64,000 bases of DNA. Source: Cranoglanis bouderius (Eukaryota > Chordata > Actinopteri > Siluriformes > Cranoglanididae). The DNA lies in contig CM042567.1 in assembly GCA_023630585.1 (NCBI GenBank), positions 1,326,001 through 1,390,000 of the forward strand, read 5' to 3'. The notes beneath the pieces were generated by a model that had not been told where the DNA came from, did not search any database, and worked only from the letters and a program-made list of their open reading frames with translations. Below, one piece after another: positions 23,301 to 35,765 of this stretch (position 1 is its first letter; each line of letters begins with the position of its first letter). Made by a program: the position numbers and the translations under genes.

Positions 23301-24717
23301 TATACTAGCTTCGTTTGTTTGTTTGCTGTCGTATGTCCGTGGAGAGTTGACTAGTGGGTGGGAATTGATAAGAAAATGTGAAAAAAATACAGAATAAAAA
23401 TATGCAGTTGACATGACGTGATGCCACACGTGACGTTTGACGCGACGCATTCGATGTGAGGTGAAGTAAAGTAAGGAAACGAGAGCATTGTCGCTTAACA
23501 CCTTTCTCTCTCTCTCTCTCTCTCTTTTTCATTCCTTTCTAAAAATACAGGACCACGACAAAAAAAGAAATAAAAAAGCACGGCTGAGGAGTTCAACAAA
23601 GCACTTTGCACCTTATTGTGTTCATGAAGCACGCAATAAAACTTTTTTCGAGTGCACTTCTGTTCCACACTACGACAGGCATGTATACGGGACTCAAACA
23701 TCTGGCGACTGTCCAGTTGAACACACATCACAGCTGGAAATGAAGCGCTTTGACTAAAAAGGAAAGTATTCCACAAAAATATGGATTATAAAAAAATCGT
23801 ATAAACATTTTTTTTCTCTAAGTGTATTTATTACGTGAGTCCCGTCCAGAGCATTACCACCAACACCGCAGACAGACGCATATGCAAGGGGAAAAAAAAG
23901 AGAGAAAAAAGAAAGAAAGAAAGAAAAAAAGAAAAAAGAGGCCCCACTTTAGCCGGCGTACTCATTCTTTCTGCGCTGGCACTTCCAACAGGAAACTGAC
24001 AGTATTATGTGACACTGTGGAATGCTCGGGAGGTCTGAGCTGGCGAAGTCGACGTACACCCAGCAACAATGCGGCCTTTTGTTTAGCACTTACCAAAATT
24101 GTGTCTAACTTCTGCAGTCCTGAGAGAGTAGGAAAGGAATCGGGTTACCAATTTTTGTGGTCCCACCATCCGAAAAAAAGAGAAAAAAAAAAATCCCTCC
24201 AAAACATTCACAGGGGATGAAGTGTAAAAGATAAATCAGCAATTTATCTCTCAGACACATCACTTTTACAAAGCTGTGGTGCCGTAATTTCGGTAAATAA
24301 TCCTATCACGTTACCATGTGTTCATAAACACTGACACTGGGGTGAAAACTGCTTTCAGTTCCATGTTACTTTAGTTTCATTTTTTATTTTTAAAGTAGAA
24401 ATGTCAAAAATATATATATATATATTTATATATCTCCGTATTAAATTCTATATTGTTGCAAAGTTCATTTCACGCATTTCCCACCCTGCTCCATACTTCT
24501 TAAAACTAGAATTTTTTATCTCACGTCGATTTTTTAACATTTTATCCATAAAAATGTTTATTTTTTATTATTATTAATTATTAGTGTTATTTTTTTTTAA
24601 CTCTTATTTGAAACTGGGGACTGACTGCTGTGTCATCACAATAAACAAACATAAAATTGACAAATTAAACAAATAAAATTTCATTTTTGCTATAGGCAAA
24701 TTGTAAAATACATCTTA
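23301..24717. other. No recognisable gene
   Basis: Includes a (CT)n tract at 23503-23525 and A-rich (GAAA) runs at 23890-23940. The remainder is mixed sequence. The 132-codon frame at 23822-24220 is partly lysine/arginine low complexity and has no family resemblance. Confidence 0.4.
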
Positions 24718-24721
24718 ATTA

Positions 24722-24787
<66 letters not shown>
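24718..24787. repeat. (TTA)n microsatellite
   Basis: About 22 trinucleotide units with a single imperfection near the start. Confidence 0.97.
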
Positions 24788-24920
24788 GCACATTCATACA
24801 ATTTTGCAGAAGAAAATACAAAATGTAACTAAATTTAGCCAAAATTAACTGCAAAAAGAAAGTACAAATTTTACGTTTTTAATATTTTGATCATGTATAC
24901 ATAATTTATTCTTATTAAAA

Positions 24921-24923
<3 letters not shown>

Positions 24924-25009
<86 letters not shown>
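24924..25009. repeat. (TA)n microsatellite
   Basis: About 43 TA units. Confidence 0.97.
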
Positions 25010-25013
<4 letters not shown>

Positions 25014-25139
25014 ACCTAAGAATATAAATCAATCAATCAGTTAATTCAATATCAAACATGGACACTAAGCGTGTGTATGTAACTGAGACGTGGGTCATAC
25101 AAACTCCAAATTATTACTTATTATTTTATTTATTTATTT

Positions 25140-26130
25140 ATTTATTTTAGGAAGCTAAGAACCCTTAATTATTCAATGAACCCTTAAAGAACCCTTGAGG
25201 AACCAAGAAACTAAATGTTAAACTTCTGACAGGTTCTAGAGGTTAAGAAGAAACTAAAGAGCAATGATTTAGAGTTTGTGCTGCACACTTAAAGAAAAGG
25301 GTCCTTTAATAGCTCTTTAAGGGTGCCATAGATAATTATTCTCCAAAATATGGCTACACTTGAAACTTTTGGATAGGACGACACTTACAGCTCACACTCT
25401 TCTATGTAGAACCCTTCATTAAAATGTTTTGCTATCAGAAACGTTTTCAATCCAAGCAGAACCTTTTTAGGAGAATTAGAACCTTTGTTTATCCAGTACA
25501 CTCATACAAAACCATTGAATATACCTTCCTAAAGTATAGCTAAATGTAAAGTTCCTGACAGGTTCTAGGTTTAAGCTAAGAACCCTTAATTATCCAAGGA
25601 ATCATTAAAGAACCCTTGAGGAACCTTGTTTTCTACGAGTGTGTGCATTAGCTGAGCCAGTCTGCAGTGCAAACTCGAAATTATTGCTCTTGTTTTTCTA
25701 AATACCTAGAACCAATGGTTCTTAAAGGGTTCCTTGAATAATTAAGGGTCCTTAATGTCCTAAAAGTGGTCTACTCTTCTACAAAAAACATTTCCTCAGA
25801 GGCACACCCGAAGAACCCCGAGAGTTCTAATTATTAAGAAGCTAAGAACCTTGAATTATCCACTGAACCCTTAACGAACAATTTCCCCCAAAAGCATGTA
25901 TATTAGCTGGGTAAGTGTGTGGTACAAAGGGTTAATTGCAAAATTAAGGGTTCTTAGCTTCTTAAAATAATATTTAAATACTTAGAACCCTTATGCAGTC
26001 TTCAGTTGTCCATCTGGGAACCCTACAACAAAATGTATCCTACCAGAAAGGGTTATACATTTCATTGGAAATTTAGAACCTTTACGAACCCTTGAAGAAC
26101 CCATTTTTCTAAGAGTGTGGGTTCTTTATA
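25140..26130 (+). repeat. Foldback AGAACC/GGTTCT repeat, block E
   Basis: The linker tgacaggttctag followed by gttaagaagaaa and agagcaatgattt lies at 25226-25270. Arms of agaacccttaattat and gggtccttaatg types alternate to 26130. Orientation at the left matches block C. Confidence 0.85.
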
Positions 26131-26139
26131 AGGGTTCTT

Positions 26140-26565
26140 AAGCATAATAAACACTGCTGTGTATGCAAGTGTGATGCATTTCATTAATTAATCCTAACAA
26201 TGTGTATAATGTCTAATGAACATCTTATGAATGCCTTATGAACATGCTTATAGGGCCTTCGCAGAAAGTGTTTCCACGTCTTTCCATTCAGAGGGATTTG
26301 AGGTTTGTTTGTGCTGCACTGAGAGGATTTAAACAGCAGGACAGAGATGAAGAGCTTTGAAGGAGGAGAAGGAAGAAAAAAAAAAAAAATCCCACCGCAT
26401 TAAAATCGAATCAACTCCAGGGTTCTAGCAGCTCAGGAGAACCGAGACGATTAGAGGGTCAGCGGTCGTCTGACAGGTGCTCCACCTTCTGCCTCTCACC
26501 GTGACTCAGAGGAAACGTTCTCTCATGGAAAAATGCCACATTCGGAATTTAATCGCACTGAACAT
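26140..26565. other. No recognisable gene
   Basis: Mixed sequence with one A run near 26375. No coding or repeat signal was identified. Confidence 0.4.

Positions 26566-26639
<74 letters not shown>
26566..26639. repeat. (CA)n microsatellite
   Basis: About 36 CA units. Confidence 0.97.
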
Positions 26640-26644
<5 letters not shown>

Positions 26645-27062
26645 AAAATAACAGCAATCAGAGCTGATATTCAGAAAAGAGCGAATCTCAAATACCCTGG
26701 AACATTTCAATTTCACAGGTTCACACACGAGGAGATTGAAGGAAAAACAGATCGTAAAATTGTTATAAAGTGGAACATTGTGGCCTCTGACACAAAACCG
26801 TGTGTGTGAGCGGAGTTAAGTGCATGAAATACGCAGGACGAGTGTCAAAAATAACCTCCATTATAGCAATAAAATCATAACATTTCTTTTTAAAAATAGC
26901 TGAATACAGTATATCCTGTCTTTATCTCAATTATTGGCAATAAAAAAATGTAGAAACAGGTGAAAACAAAAACATTCACATCCTCAGGGAATGTCACTCA
27001 GAGCAGGTTCACCTTTCTGTTATTCTTAGGGCAAAAGAAATATCATTTTTAGCTGAAATATT

Positions 27063-27293
27063 TACACTGGTGCTTGAAAGTTTGTATATTTCTGCATTAA
27101 TATGACTTAAAACATCATCAGATTTTCACACAAGTCCTACAAGTAGACAAAGAGAACCCAGTTACACAAATGAGACGGAAATATTATACTCGGGCGTTTA
27201 TTTATTGAGGAAAATATTCAAATCGGTCATATTTATGCAGATACAGTATATAGAAAATTCTATAGGGTTCACAAACTTTCAAGCACCACTGTC
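27063..27293. mobile_element. MITE with terminal inverted repeats
   Basis: The left end reads acactggtgcttgaaagttt and the right end, in complement, reads acagtggtgcttgaaagttt. The 230-base interior has no transposase. End sequence and size fit a non-autonomous Tc1/mariner derivative. It lies 30 bases from Tc1 element B. Confidence 0.85.
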
Positions 27294-27323
27294 TATGTGT
27301 GTGTGTGTGTGTGTATATATACA

Positions 27324-28305
27324 CAGTTGCAATCAAAATTATTCGACCCCCATTGCAAATCGGGTTTATTGTCAAAATTTACAGACTTTCAGCTGTTTGC
27401 GACGAACAAATCAAACAGAAGCAGTTGAAATAGTTCAACACAGCGAAAGCTTCAAGTGGTTTCCCCAAATTCAACTGAAAATGCAACTTATAATGACTAC
27501 TCCAGTCTCACAATTATTCAACCCCTTCATGGACAGCATCTTTAGTATTTAGTAGAGACCCTTTTGCTGTTATGACCTGCTGCAAACGAGATGCATAGCC
27601 AGACACCAGCTTCTGGCAGCGTTCCTGAGGAATCTTAGCCCATTCCTCATGAGCAATGGCCTCCAGTTCAGTAATATTCTTGGGTTTGTGTGCTGCAACC
27701 GCCTTCTTCAAATCAAAAAGTCGGGTGACTGTGATGGCCCTGTAGAATCTTCCAGGACTTCTTCTGCAACCAAGCCTTGGTGGAATTTGAGGTATGCTTG
27801 GGATCATTGTCCTGTTGGAAGGTCCAGTGACGCCCAAGCTTCAGCTTCCTCACAGACGGCATGAAGTTTTCTCCTAGGATTTCCTGATACTTCAATGAAT
27901 CCATCTTGCCTTCCACACACTGCAGGTTTCCAGTGCCAGAGGATGCAAAGCAGCCCCAGAGCATCACCGAGCCACCATCATGCTTGACTGTGGACAGAGT
28001 GTTCTTTCTTCATTCTTCTTTATCCAGACATACCGCCGATCCATCGTGCTGAAAAGTTCCAGTTTTGTTTCATCGCTCCACAGAACAGAATCCCAAAACT
28101 TCTGTGGTTTATTTATATGATTTTGAGACGAATTTTCTTGTGCTTTTGTGTCAGTAGTGGTGAACGTCTTGGAGTTCTGGCATGGAAACCTTCTGCGTTT
28201 AGTACGCGCCATACTGTGTCTCACTGAAACCTCAGTGCCTGTTGCCACCAAGTCTTCCTGCAGGTCTTTTGCAGTCACTCGAGGGTTTTTCACAACCTGC
28301 AACTG
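27324..28305 (-). mobile_element. Tc1-like transposon B, internally deleted
   Basis: Both borders carry cagttgca, at 27324 and in complement at 28298-28305, next to TA-rich sequence. The right inverted repeat diverges after these eight bases, so the right arm and the transposase start are missing. The transposase remnant is on the minus strand. Confidence 0.88.
27514..28302 (-). pseudogene. Tc1-like transposase remnant (element B)
   Basis: Three overlapping frames carry consecutive parts of a DDE transposase. The first has LWSDETKLELF (first catalytic aspartate), the second has LWGCFASSGTG and QQDNDPKHTS (second aspartate), and the third has a normal C-terminal part ending near 27514. The paired DNA-binding domain is missing. 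The stretch with the catalytic glutamate (SPDLNPIENLW in relatives) appears deleted between the second and third parts near 27720. Not functional. Confidence 0.9.
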
Positions 28306-28309
28306 TGTG

Positions 28310-28685
28310 TATATATATATATATATATAATTTCATGTTCAGAATTATCGCTGGGAAACATACAGCACGTTTTACATTTAGCGACAATTTTAAACGAGTG
28401 ATTTCAAGTTGAAACACTTTTAATGATAATCCATCAGTTAATTAGACAAATGTAAAAAATAACGAGAATAATAATTTCTACAAATTACTTTTAAATTGAA
28501 AATGAAACGCTGCTTTTTAAGCATTTGATTGTAGATTTTTACGAAGCTAATCTTTCTTTAAAAAAATAAAAATAAAAATTTTACAATTTGCTAATTTCTG
28601 GATTTTATACGTTACTTTCAAAGTCTGCGTTGGTCACACACTTTCATAAACGTACCACATATACAGAATCCAAACGCTCGTCTCT
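28310..28685. other. AT-rich sequence without a gene
   Basis: A short TA tract at 28311-28329 is followed by AT-rich sequence. Nothing is recognised. Confidence 0.45.
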
Positions 28686-28689
28686 TACG

Positions 28690-29620
28690 GAGAACCCTGA
28701 TTAGAACGTCTTCTTCGTTTTTTAAATCGAGGAACATCATAGTAAAGGTGTAGAACTGGACCTTAAACAGCACGGTTCTTTTCCTAACAGCATTTTATAT
28801 CGTTAAGATCAAGGAAAATGTTGTACCTGTACAGCGCACTCTAAAAATTGTCATCCGTCAAATGTTCTACGTACTGTAGAACCGACATATTTCTAGACAA
28901 CGAAGGGAAGAACCCTAGAACAGAGTATTACAGTAACGGTTAAAAATAAAAATATAGAACCCTTTTTTTTTTTTTTAAAGTTAAGACCCCTTAGTTATCC
29001 AATGAACCGTTCAAGAACCTTTGAAGACCCTTTTTCTAAGAGTTCATGTATTAACTGGGTAAGCGTGCAGTACAAACTCCAAATTATTGCTAATTATTGT
29101 ATTCTTAACACCTAGAACACCTAGAACCTGTCTGGAGTTTAATGTTTAGCTCTCGGGTTCTTGGTACACAGGTTCTTCACGGGTTCTTTAAGGATTTATT
29201 GGATAGTTAAGTGTTCTTAGCTTCTGGAAAGGGTTTGACTTGGAAGTTTGTAAAGTTCTACAAAACTATAAAGAAACTTCCCCTAGAGGGAGAACCGAAC
29301 AAGCCTTAAGGGTTCTAAGACATATCTAGAGTCCAACAGGAGATGGACCAACATAAGACAGACTGATGTGCTTTTATGATCTAGTTTAAATGAGGCCAAT
29401 ATGGTCAATAAGTGCTCACTGCACTCATATCTAGAACTATTTACGGTTCCTTGATGGTTCTTCTGGAGGAACCCTGTTTCATATAACCCTGTGACATTGT
29501 TTCCTTATCAGAAAGTGTCACAAACTAGAACCTTTCTTTTTTTGAAGCTAAGAGACCTTTACCACACGAAGAATCCTCAAGAGAAGCCTTTTTCAAAGTG
29601 CGTGGAAACAAATACGGTTC
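28690..29620 (-). repeat. Foldback AGAACC/GGTTCT repeat, block F
   Basis: The family linker appears in reverse orientation near 29069-29160 (tacaaactccaaattattgc, then cctagaacctgtctgg). Arms of gggttctt and agaaccct types flank it. Copies are more diverged than in blocks C and D. Confidence 0.8.
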
Positions 29621-30738
29621 CAAAAAATGTTGTTTGCTTGTTTTCTTGATGTTTTCTGGTTGGAGAATCCTGACAGGACAGTAGAAGGTAATAGTAGCAG
29701 GCTGTCGTGTTTCTCTCTACGCTAAACTGTTGGAACAGAGATTGAAATTTAAATCACTCTCGATGTCGATACCGGTCTGTCTTCCTGTCTGTCTTCCTGT
29801 CTGTCCTCTTTGTGTCTCGGGTTCTTCAGAGCGATCCCAGCGTTGCTTTATCAACCACCGAATCTAACAGGACAGCTCCTCTCACACTCATTGGCTTCTT
29901 GAGCGTTAATAGATAAGTCACTATTTTCCTTTTCACGTTTTTTTTTCCTCCTCTCAGCTCCTCAGGTTCTTCTCTTGACTTTGATTTCTCGGGGTAAGTG
30001 ATCCCTCACTCCAGGACCGACGAGACCCGGCTTTACTTTGGCTCTGATATTGCGCAGCGTAATGTAAAGTGAAGTAGCACGTCTAAATGTCCTGTCAATC
30101 AGCCGCACCCCGTCAGTTTACTCCGCAGAGTCCAGAAATCTCCAGCTGGGACTCATTTCCAGCAACATAAACGATACGGCGATATTAAAGCGCTGTTAAA
30201 GTAGGTGACGACATTTCGCCCATGCTGATGAAGACTGGCGCTGGGTTTAAGACAGCAGACGGGAAGCTGACGTGATTCCCTTTCGTTAAATAAACTCTTT
30301 TCCTGCCATGATCAGTCTGGAAAATCCACTTTTGGAGTGTTTTTATAACGTGTTTAAAATCTGATTTAAGAACACTGAAAGCTCTAATTACTGCAATCAG
30401 GGACAATATCAGACTTTAGAGATATTCTTTAAATATCATTCATTTGCATCGTTCATTTGAGTTTGCTATCTGTAGGGAATAATATTTGTTCCACTAGGAT
30501 TAGAATTTTGGAAATCAAAATTTTTGTGTTTTTTTTTTTGTTTTTTTTTAATTGTACAATAAGTTTTAAAATTCAATCAAATCAATTTGTATTTCTATGA
30601 TTTTGAAATTTAAGACTTAAAAACAGAACAGGAACAATTTTAAATAAAGTTTATTTAAAATAATTAAACATTTATATATAAAACAACACAACAAAATTCA
30701 CATTTTAGGTAATCAAAGCAATGAAACAAAATTATTTC

Positions 30739-30794
<56 letters not shown>

Positions 30795-31435
30795 GGCATG
30801 TGATAAAATGTAAATAAATAAATAAATAACAAAAACAGTAAAAATTATATTAAAACTACGGAGCCCCTGAATTGACCTGTGCAAAAAAACAAAACAAATC
30901 ACAGAGACTTTTGTGTGCACACGAGAAATTTTCGAAGAAACATCAATTTATGAGAATTTACGAGAAACATAAATTTAAAAACATATAATAATGATACATG
31001 ATTTTCTTTTAACTAAGCAAAACAATCTAACAAAATGAAAAACTTGAAATGATCAAAACAATTTAGCAAAAAAATTAATAAAAAATAATCAAAACAATGG
31101 AACATAATTTTAAAAAAAAAATTTTAATGAAAAAAAATAATAATAAATTCCAATTTGAATTCGAACACATTTTAATTTATATTCATCAAACTCACATTCT
31201 ACAAAACACACACAATTACGCTGAAATACTCGAGGCGATTTCAGCCAATCAGGAGTTGAGAAATGACCGACAAGCCCCTCCCCCCAGGGAATCTCAAACC
31301 GATGCACTGAATTTGAAATGCGGAATTAAAAAAAAAAAAATTTAAATGCTGCCAAAACTTTTCCATTTAAATGAATTTGTAATGAAATGTATGTTTATTC
31401 CCACATCTTATCTTTATGAGATTATAATCGTTGGT
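29621..31435. other. AT-rich sequence without a gene
   Basis: Mixed then strongly AT-rich. A complex part at 29870-30400 has no repeat words and no protein-like frame. A and T runs dominate after 30500. Confidence 0.4.
30741..30793. repeat. (TAA)n microsatellite
   Basis: About 17 trinucleotide units. Confidence 0.97.
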
Positions 31436-31439
31436 GCCC

Positions 31440-31830
31440 GAGGCGATGTTCTGTTTCACCTTGGATCATTTACACGGTATCTCAAATCTCCTGACGTGTG
31501 AAGACAGAGTGCTTATTGTTTCTTAAATGTCCACTGGTGTGAGTTCTAGCTTGAGGGATCCAGGGACCTGGGCGTGGGAGGGGTTGGGGGTGCCTAGGGG
31601 TGCCTGGTGGAGGGCCTGGGGAGGGGCGGCACGTGTGCTGTAAGGCGTCTGTTCCACAACAGGAAAGAATAAACCCAGGCTCAAATAATAGGAAATTCAT
31701 CAAACCCGGTTCTGGGAGTCGTGTCTTTCAAGCCCCGTTTCCTCGCCATATGATCTCTATAAAGCAAACGACTGCTGGCTTCCACGCGGGCGAGCAGACG
31801 CCTGGAGCCGCCTCTTAATCAAAACCAAAT
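31440..31830. promoter_or_regulatory. Candidate conserved non-coding element
   Basis: GC-balanced complex sequence including a gggtgcctaggggtgcctgg duplication near 31587 and ggagccgcctcttaatcaa at 31804. No family-like frame was found on either strand. The regulatory reading is inference. Confidence 0.3.
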
Positions 31831-31839
31831 GCTAATGAC

Positions 31840-34800
31840 AATAGAAGCAGCAACAGGGAAGTGCAGGGAAGTTTGACTCGACCGCTCTCTTCCTGTCTGG
31901 CCAAAAAAAAAAGAAATAAATATATAACATGGTTTGTGTCTCTCTCGATATATATATATATATATATACACATACTGTATGTCTGACAGGAAGCTCTGCG
32001 GAGATCAGGTATCGTTCGACAGATAAACAGGAGCAAATATTTAAAAGAAAAAAGCGTTTAATTATACAGTTTCAAAACGGTTTAGTCACTTGTGTATCGT
32101 GAACTACTTCTCTTAACTTTTTTAAATCTTTGGATGACATTTTTACCATTTAAATGGTAATTTTATAGAGATAAATACTACGCAGAGCACCTCTCGAGCA
32201 TTTCTTGTCATTTTTTATTTATTTTTTTGTCCCAGTTTCCTGGAATGAAAGAAGGAATGAAATGAAAGAGCGAATCTCGCCTTTCATTCGTCTTGTTAAA
32301 AAGGTTTTAATTGCTTAACGTGTTGCATCCTGGAAGACGATCCGTCCTTAAAGAGCGCGACAGACGGAAAGGAACAAAACACATAAAGCGTTTTGTGTCG
32401 ACGCCATTATGATGTTCCGACTTTGTAAGCGAGACATCATTTGGCTGACTGAATTTCTCGAATGTTTTAAATCACGGTCGAGCGCATCGCTGTCTTTCTT
32501 TTCGTCTTTTATTTCAGCTCTATTTGATGCCTTCGCGTGAGCCGTCGATTGAACGGATAAGAATACAATACAATAATGGATTATGATGAGATGAATGTGT
32601 TGCTATGTGTTTTTTTTTATTTATTATTATTTCAAAACGTTCTGCTTCGGTTCACAGAGAGAGAAATAAAAGGCATTAAAGACTTGAGTGGCTTCATTGC
32701 TAATAGTTTGTATCTTCTGTGACACGGCGTGCAGGTGAGTCAGGGCTGATCGTGATGGCAAACTTCAAACAGCTGCAAATACACTCAGTATGAACTCAGA
32801 AGCACGTCTGGATGCTTATTATTAGAAATTCAATCGTGGTGCATCTGCGTTTTGATTTGCCAAATACAGAGCGAGTTCTCGAATCACACTGCTGTATGCT
32901 GGCAAAATAAAGTACAATCAGTACCATATTTATAAACAATCGACAAAATGGACCAGCAGCATTGCCTGATTCGTGTGTGTCTATAAACTAACCCTAAAAA
33001 ACCCTAAGTGGCCAACATCTCAGCCAATTAAAGGTTCTGTAATAAACTATTTATAAGTAAATAATACATAGGAGTACTCATTGCTTCTCAAACTTTGCTA
33101 ACAGATAAGCTTAATGAACAGGAGTATTAATGAAATAATTTGAAAACAAATATTTAAAATGGCAGCAGGAAATGAGGATATTTCGTTTTCTGGCTGATGT
33201 GATCGAGATCATAAACAGCTCATAAGTTCATTATCGAGACGTTAAGGAGTGTTTTTTTTTTAAATTAAGGAAAGAATTTTTTATTAAATAATCTTACGAG
33301 TTATCAAATTAATTTAAAATATGACAAGGTTTGTGTTCATTCCTGTGTGCTCTCCTGTAAAGAAAACATGCCCATGATATGAAGGATAAGCTGACCGAGC
33401 ACTCATCTTCTGCACTTACAGAGAAACTTTTACATTCATTCATCATTTTATCCATGAAAAATTTACTCAGTAAGACGTGGAAAAAAAAACCTTTTTCATG
33501 AACTTTAAAAGGGTGATTTTATCAAAATGAATAGTGTGATGTTTATGTATTTAGTGTTGGCCTTGAATGGCTTTCCATAGTGTTTTTGAGTTTATTTACA
33601 GCCCAAACAATCCAGGGTGACATTTGTGTTTACATGAAACCGTCAGATGGTGGTGCTGGACTTAATACTGCTCATCGCTCGAGCCGATATCACGAAGAAT
33701 TACTGAGACACACCTCTGTTTTAGAGAAACTCTGAATATCGCTTAAGTCTGAAGCTACGCCTAATAGATGAACAACGATAAAATGTATGCGTTAATAGAT
33801 AGAAAGTTTAACATAAGAGTTGGGGGCGGGATTAGAGGCAGAGTTAGAGGCAGGATTCACATTCGTACTTTGTTCATATTAAATCCAACCGTGTCATCTT
33901 TAAGCTATATAAATTGTCATCTTTTATTATAAATATCAACAGAACTTGACAGATACACTCAACATATTACACATATTACAATCTTCAAAAGTCAACGAAT
34001 CTTTTTCAATCAACAAAAAGTAAATAATGCCGGGATTGTGTTGAACTCATTAAATAGACAGTCTGTATATACTTTACAAACTTATTGTAGTAGCATTATA
34101 TCAAAATGTAAAAGCTAGATATTTTACTTAAGTGCCTGTAATTTAAATATATTGATACGTTTCAGAGTATTGTTCCTTTCTTTTAACATATTTGCTCCAA
34201 CATAAAGCTAAACAATGCTAATGACAACTGGCAGTAGCTGGCAGTAGCTAACAGTAGCTACTGTAAATTCCTCAACTGCGAATATTTCATAGTGGTCAAA
34301 TACAAAACTCATGGAAGCCTACACAACATAATTCTATTATAAGACTGAATTTATTTCTATTTTGTTGCTAAACATTCAGTATGTGATGGAAATGCAAAAA
34401 AAAACCCAGATCAACCCATGTGCAGCGCCCTCTTCTGGTTGGAAAGAACACAACAAGGTCACATACAAATGACTTGTATTTTATTTATTTTTTTAAATAA
34501 ATTTTTAAAAAATAATTGTAAATTTAACAGTTAAAAAAGTTAAGTAAAATATTCACTTTAGGTTTTAGCCTCATATTTACATGAATTAGTTTAATACATT
34601 ACATGAAGCTTTTACGTAATTCTAATAATTTTCTTTTTTTTGTGTAGAAATCACCGTTTCGTTTTCATACTTACTGAATCTCTAAATATTTATATTTTCA
34701 GCATTAGGTGTGATTAGCTAGAGTATTTAGCTAGCAGGAGGTAACAGTTTTGGGCTAGATAGCATCCAAGCATGGAGAACTGGTACAGGTGTTAGCCTAA

Positions 34801-34860
34801 TATGTGCAGGTGACATCATTTAAGCAGGACACACAAACGGGTAAAAAGTAATACTACTAC
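31840..34860. other. Largely unique sequence without a gene
   Basis: Includes a short TA tract at 31950-31967, some (ATTT) runs and a tandem gcagtagct word near 34231-34258. No exon-like frame, no recognised transposon. The portion at 32240-32560 is less AT-rich and could be regulatory. Confidence 0.4.
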
Positions 34861-34869
34861 AAAAAAAAT

Positions 34870-35260
34870 CTCTACAAAATATTGTGTAAAGCAGGATTTT
34901 AATTTAATTTCAAGACCAATTTAGCTCAATAATAAGGAAACCACCGTTTAATGAGCCGAACGGCCTGCAGGTTTCACAGTAATCTGAAGGTAATGCTGAA
35001 TAATAAACTTCACGATACGCCAGAGATCGCACTTTTCTGATTAATGAATTGGCAAAAGCGCTGCAAATATTTTCAGCTACAATGAAGCGCAGGATAAATA
35101 TATCTGGCACGTTCTGCCAATTCCCAGGCCAACATCCTGTAATTGTTTCCTTATTTAAGCCAGCAGCTTAAAGCCGCAATAATAAAAGACTCGTAATAAA
35201 ATCCCATGAAGGTTATTTTCAGGGAAACGCAACTGGATGGCAAAAAAAAAGAGACTAATT
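34870..35260. promoter_or_regulatory. Candidate conserved non-coding element
   Basis: Complex sequence including ttcccaggccaacatcctgt, ttaagccagcagcttaaagc and aatcccatgaaggttatttt between AT-rich flanks. No protein-like frame. Called on composition and clean boundaries only. Confidence 0.35.
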
Positions 35261-35680
35261 AGCAAAAATCATCAGAGGTTGAAAGTTTTGCTTCATAACA
35301 TCATTTTACACCACAGTGAGTTGTTTAAATGAAAAATAAGCGAAGATTTAAAGCACTTAAACACCTCAAAGCAATGTTTTTAATTATTCAGTAACTACAG
35401 AGAAACTAGGAACGTAAATCTGAACGCACTGATGGATTCTGGGAGTTTTAGGGGTTAATAAGTATAATAATTTATTTACATGTATGCAAATACCGTATAT
35501 ACAGTTCCCTCCACTAATATCGGCCCCTCCCTTGGTAAATATGAGCAAAGAAGGCTGTGAAAAATTATCTTTATTGTTTAACCTTTTGATCTTTTGTTCA
35601 AAAAAATTCACAAAAATACTCTGCTGTCATGGATATCAAACAATCGCAAACACAACACAGGTTTATCAAAAAAAAAATAA

Positions 35681-35685
<5 letters not shown>

Positions 35686-35760
<75 letters not shown>
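35686..35760. repeat. (TA)n microsatellite at a nested insertion junction
   Basis: About 37 TA units at the boundary between the left arm of element C and element D. Expansion from the TA target dinucleotide is plausible. Confidence 0.95.
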
Positions 35761-35764
<4 letters not shown>

Positions 35765-35765
<1 letters not shown>

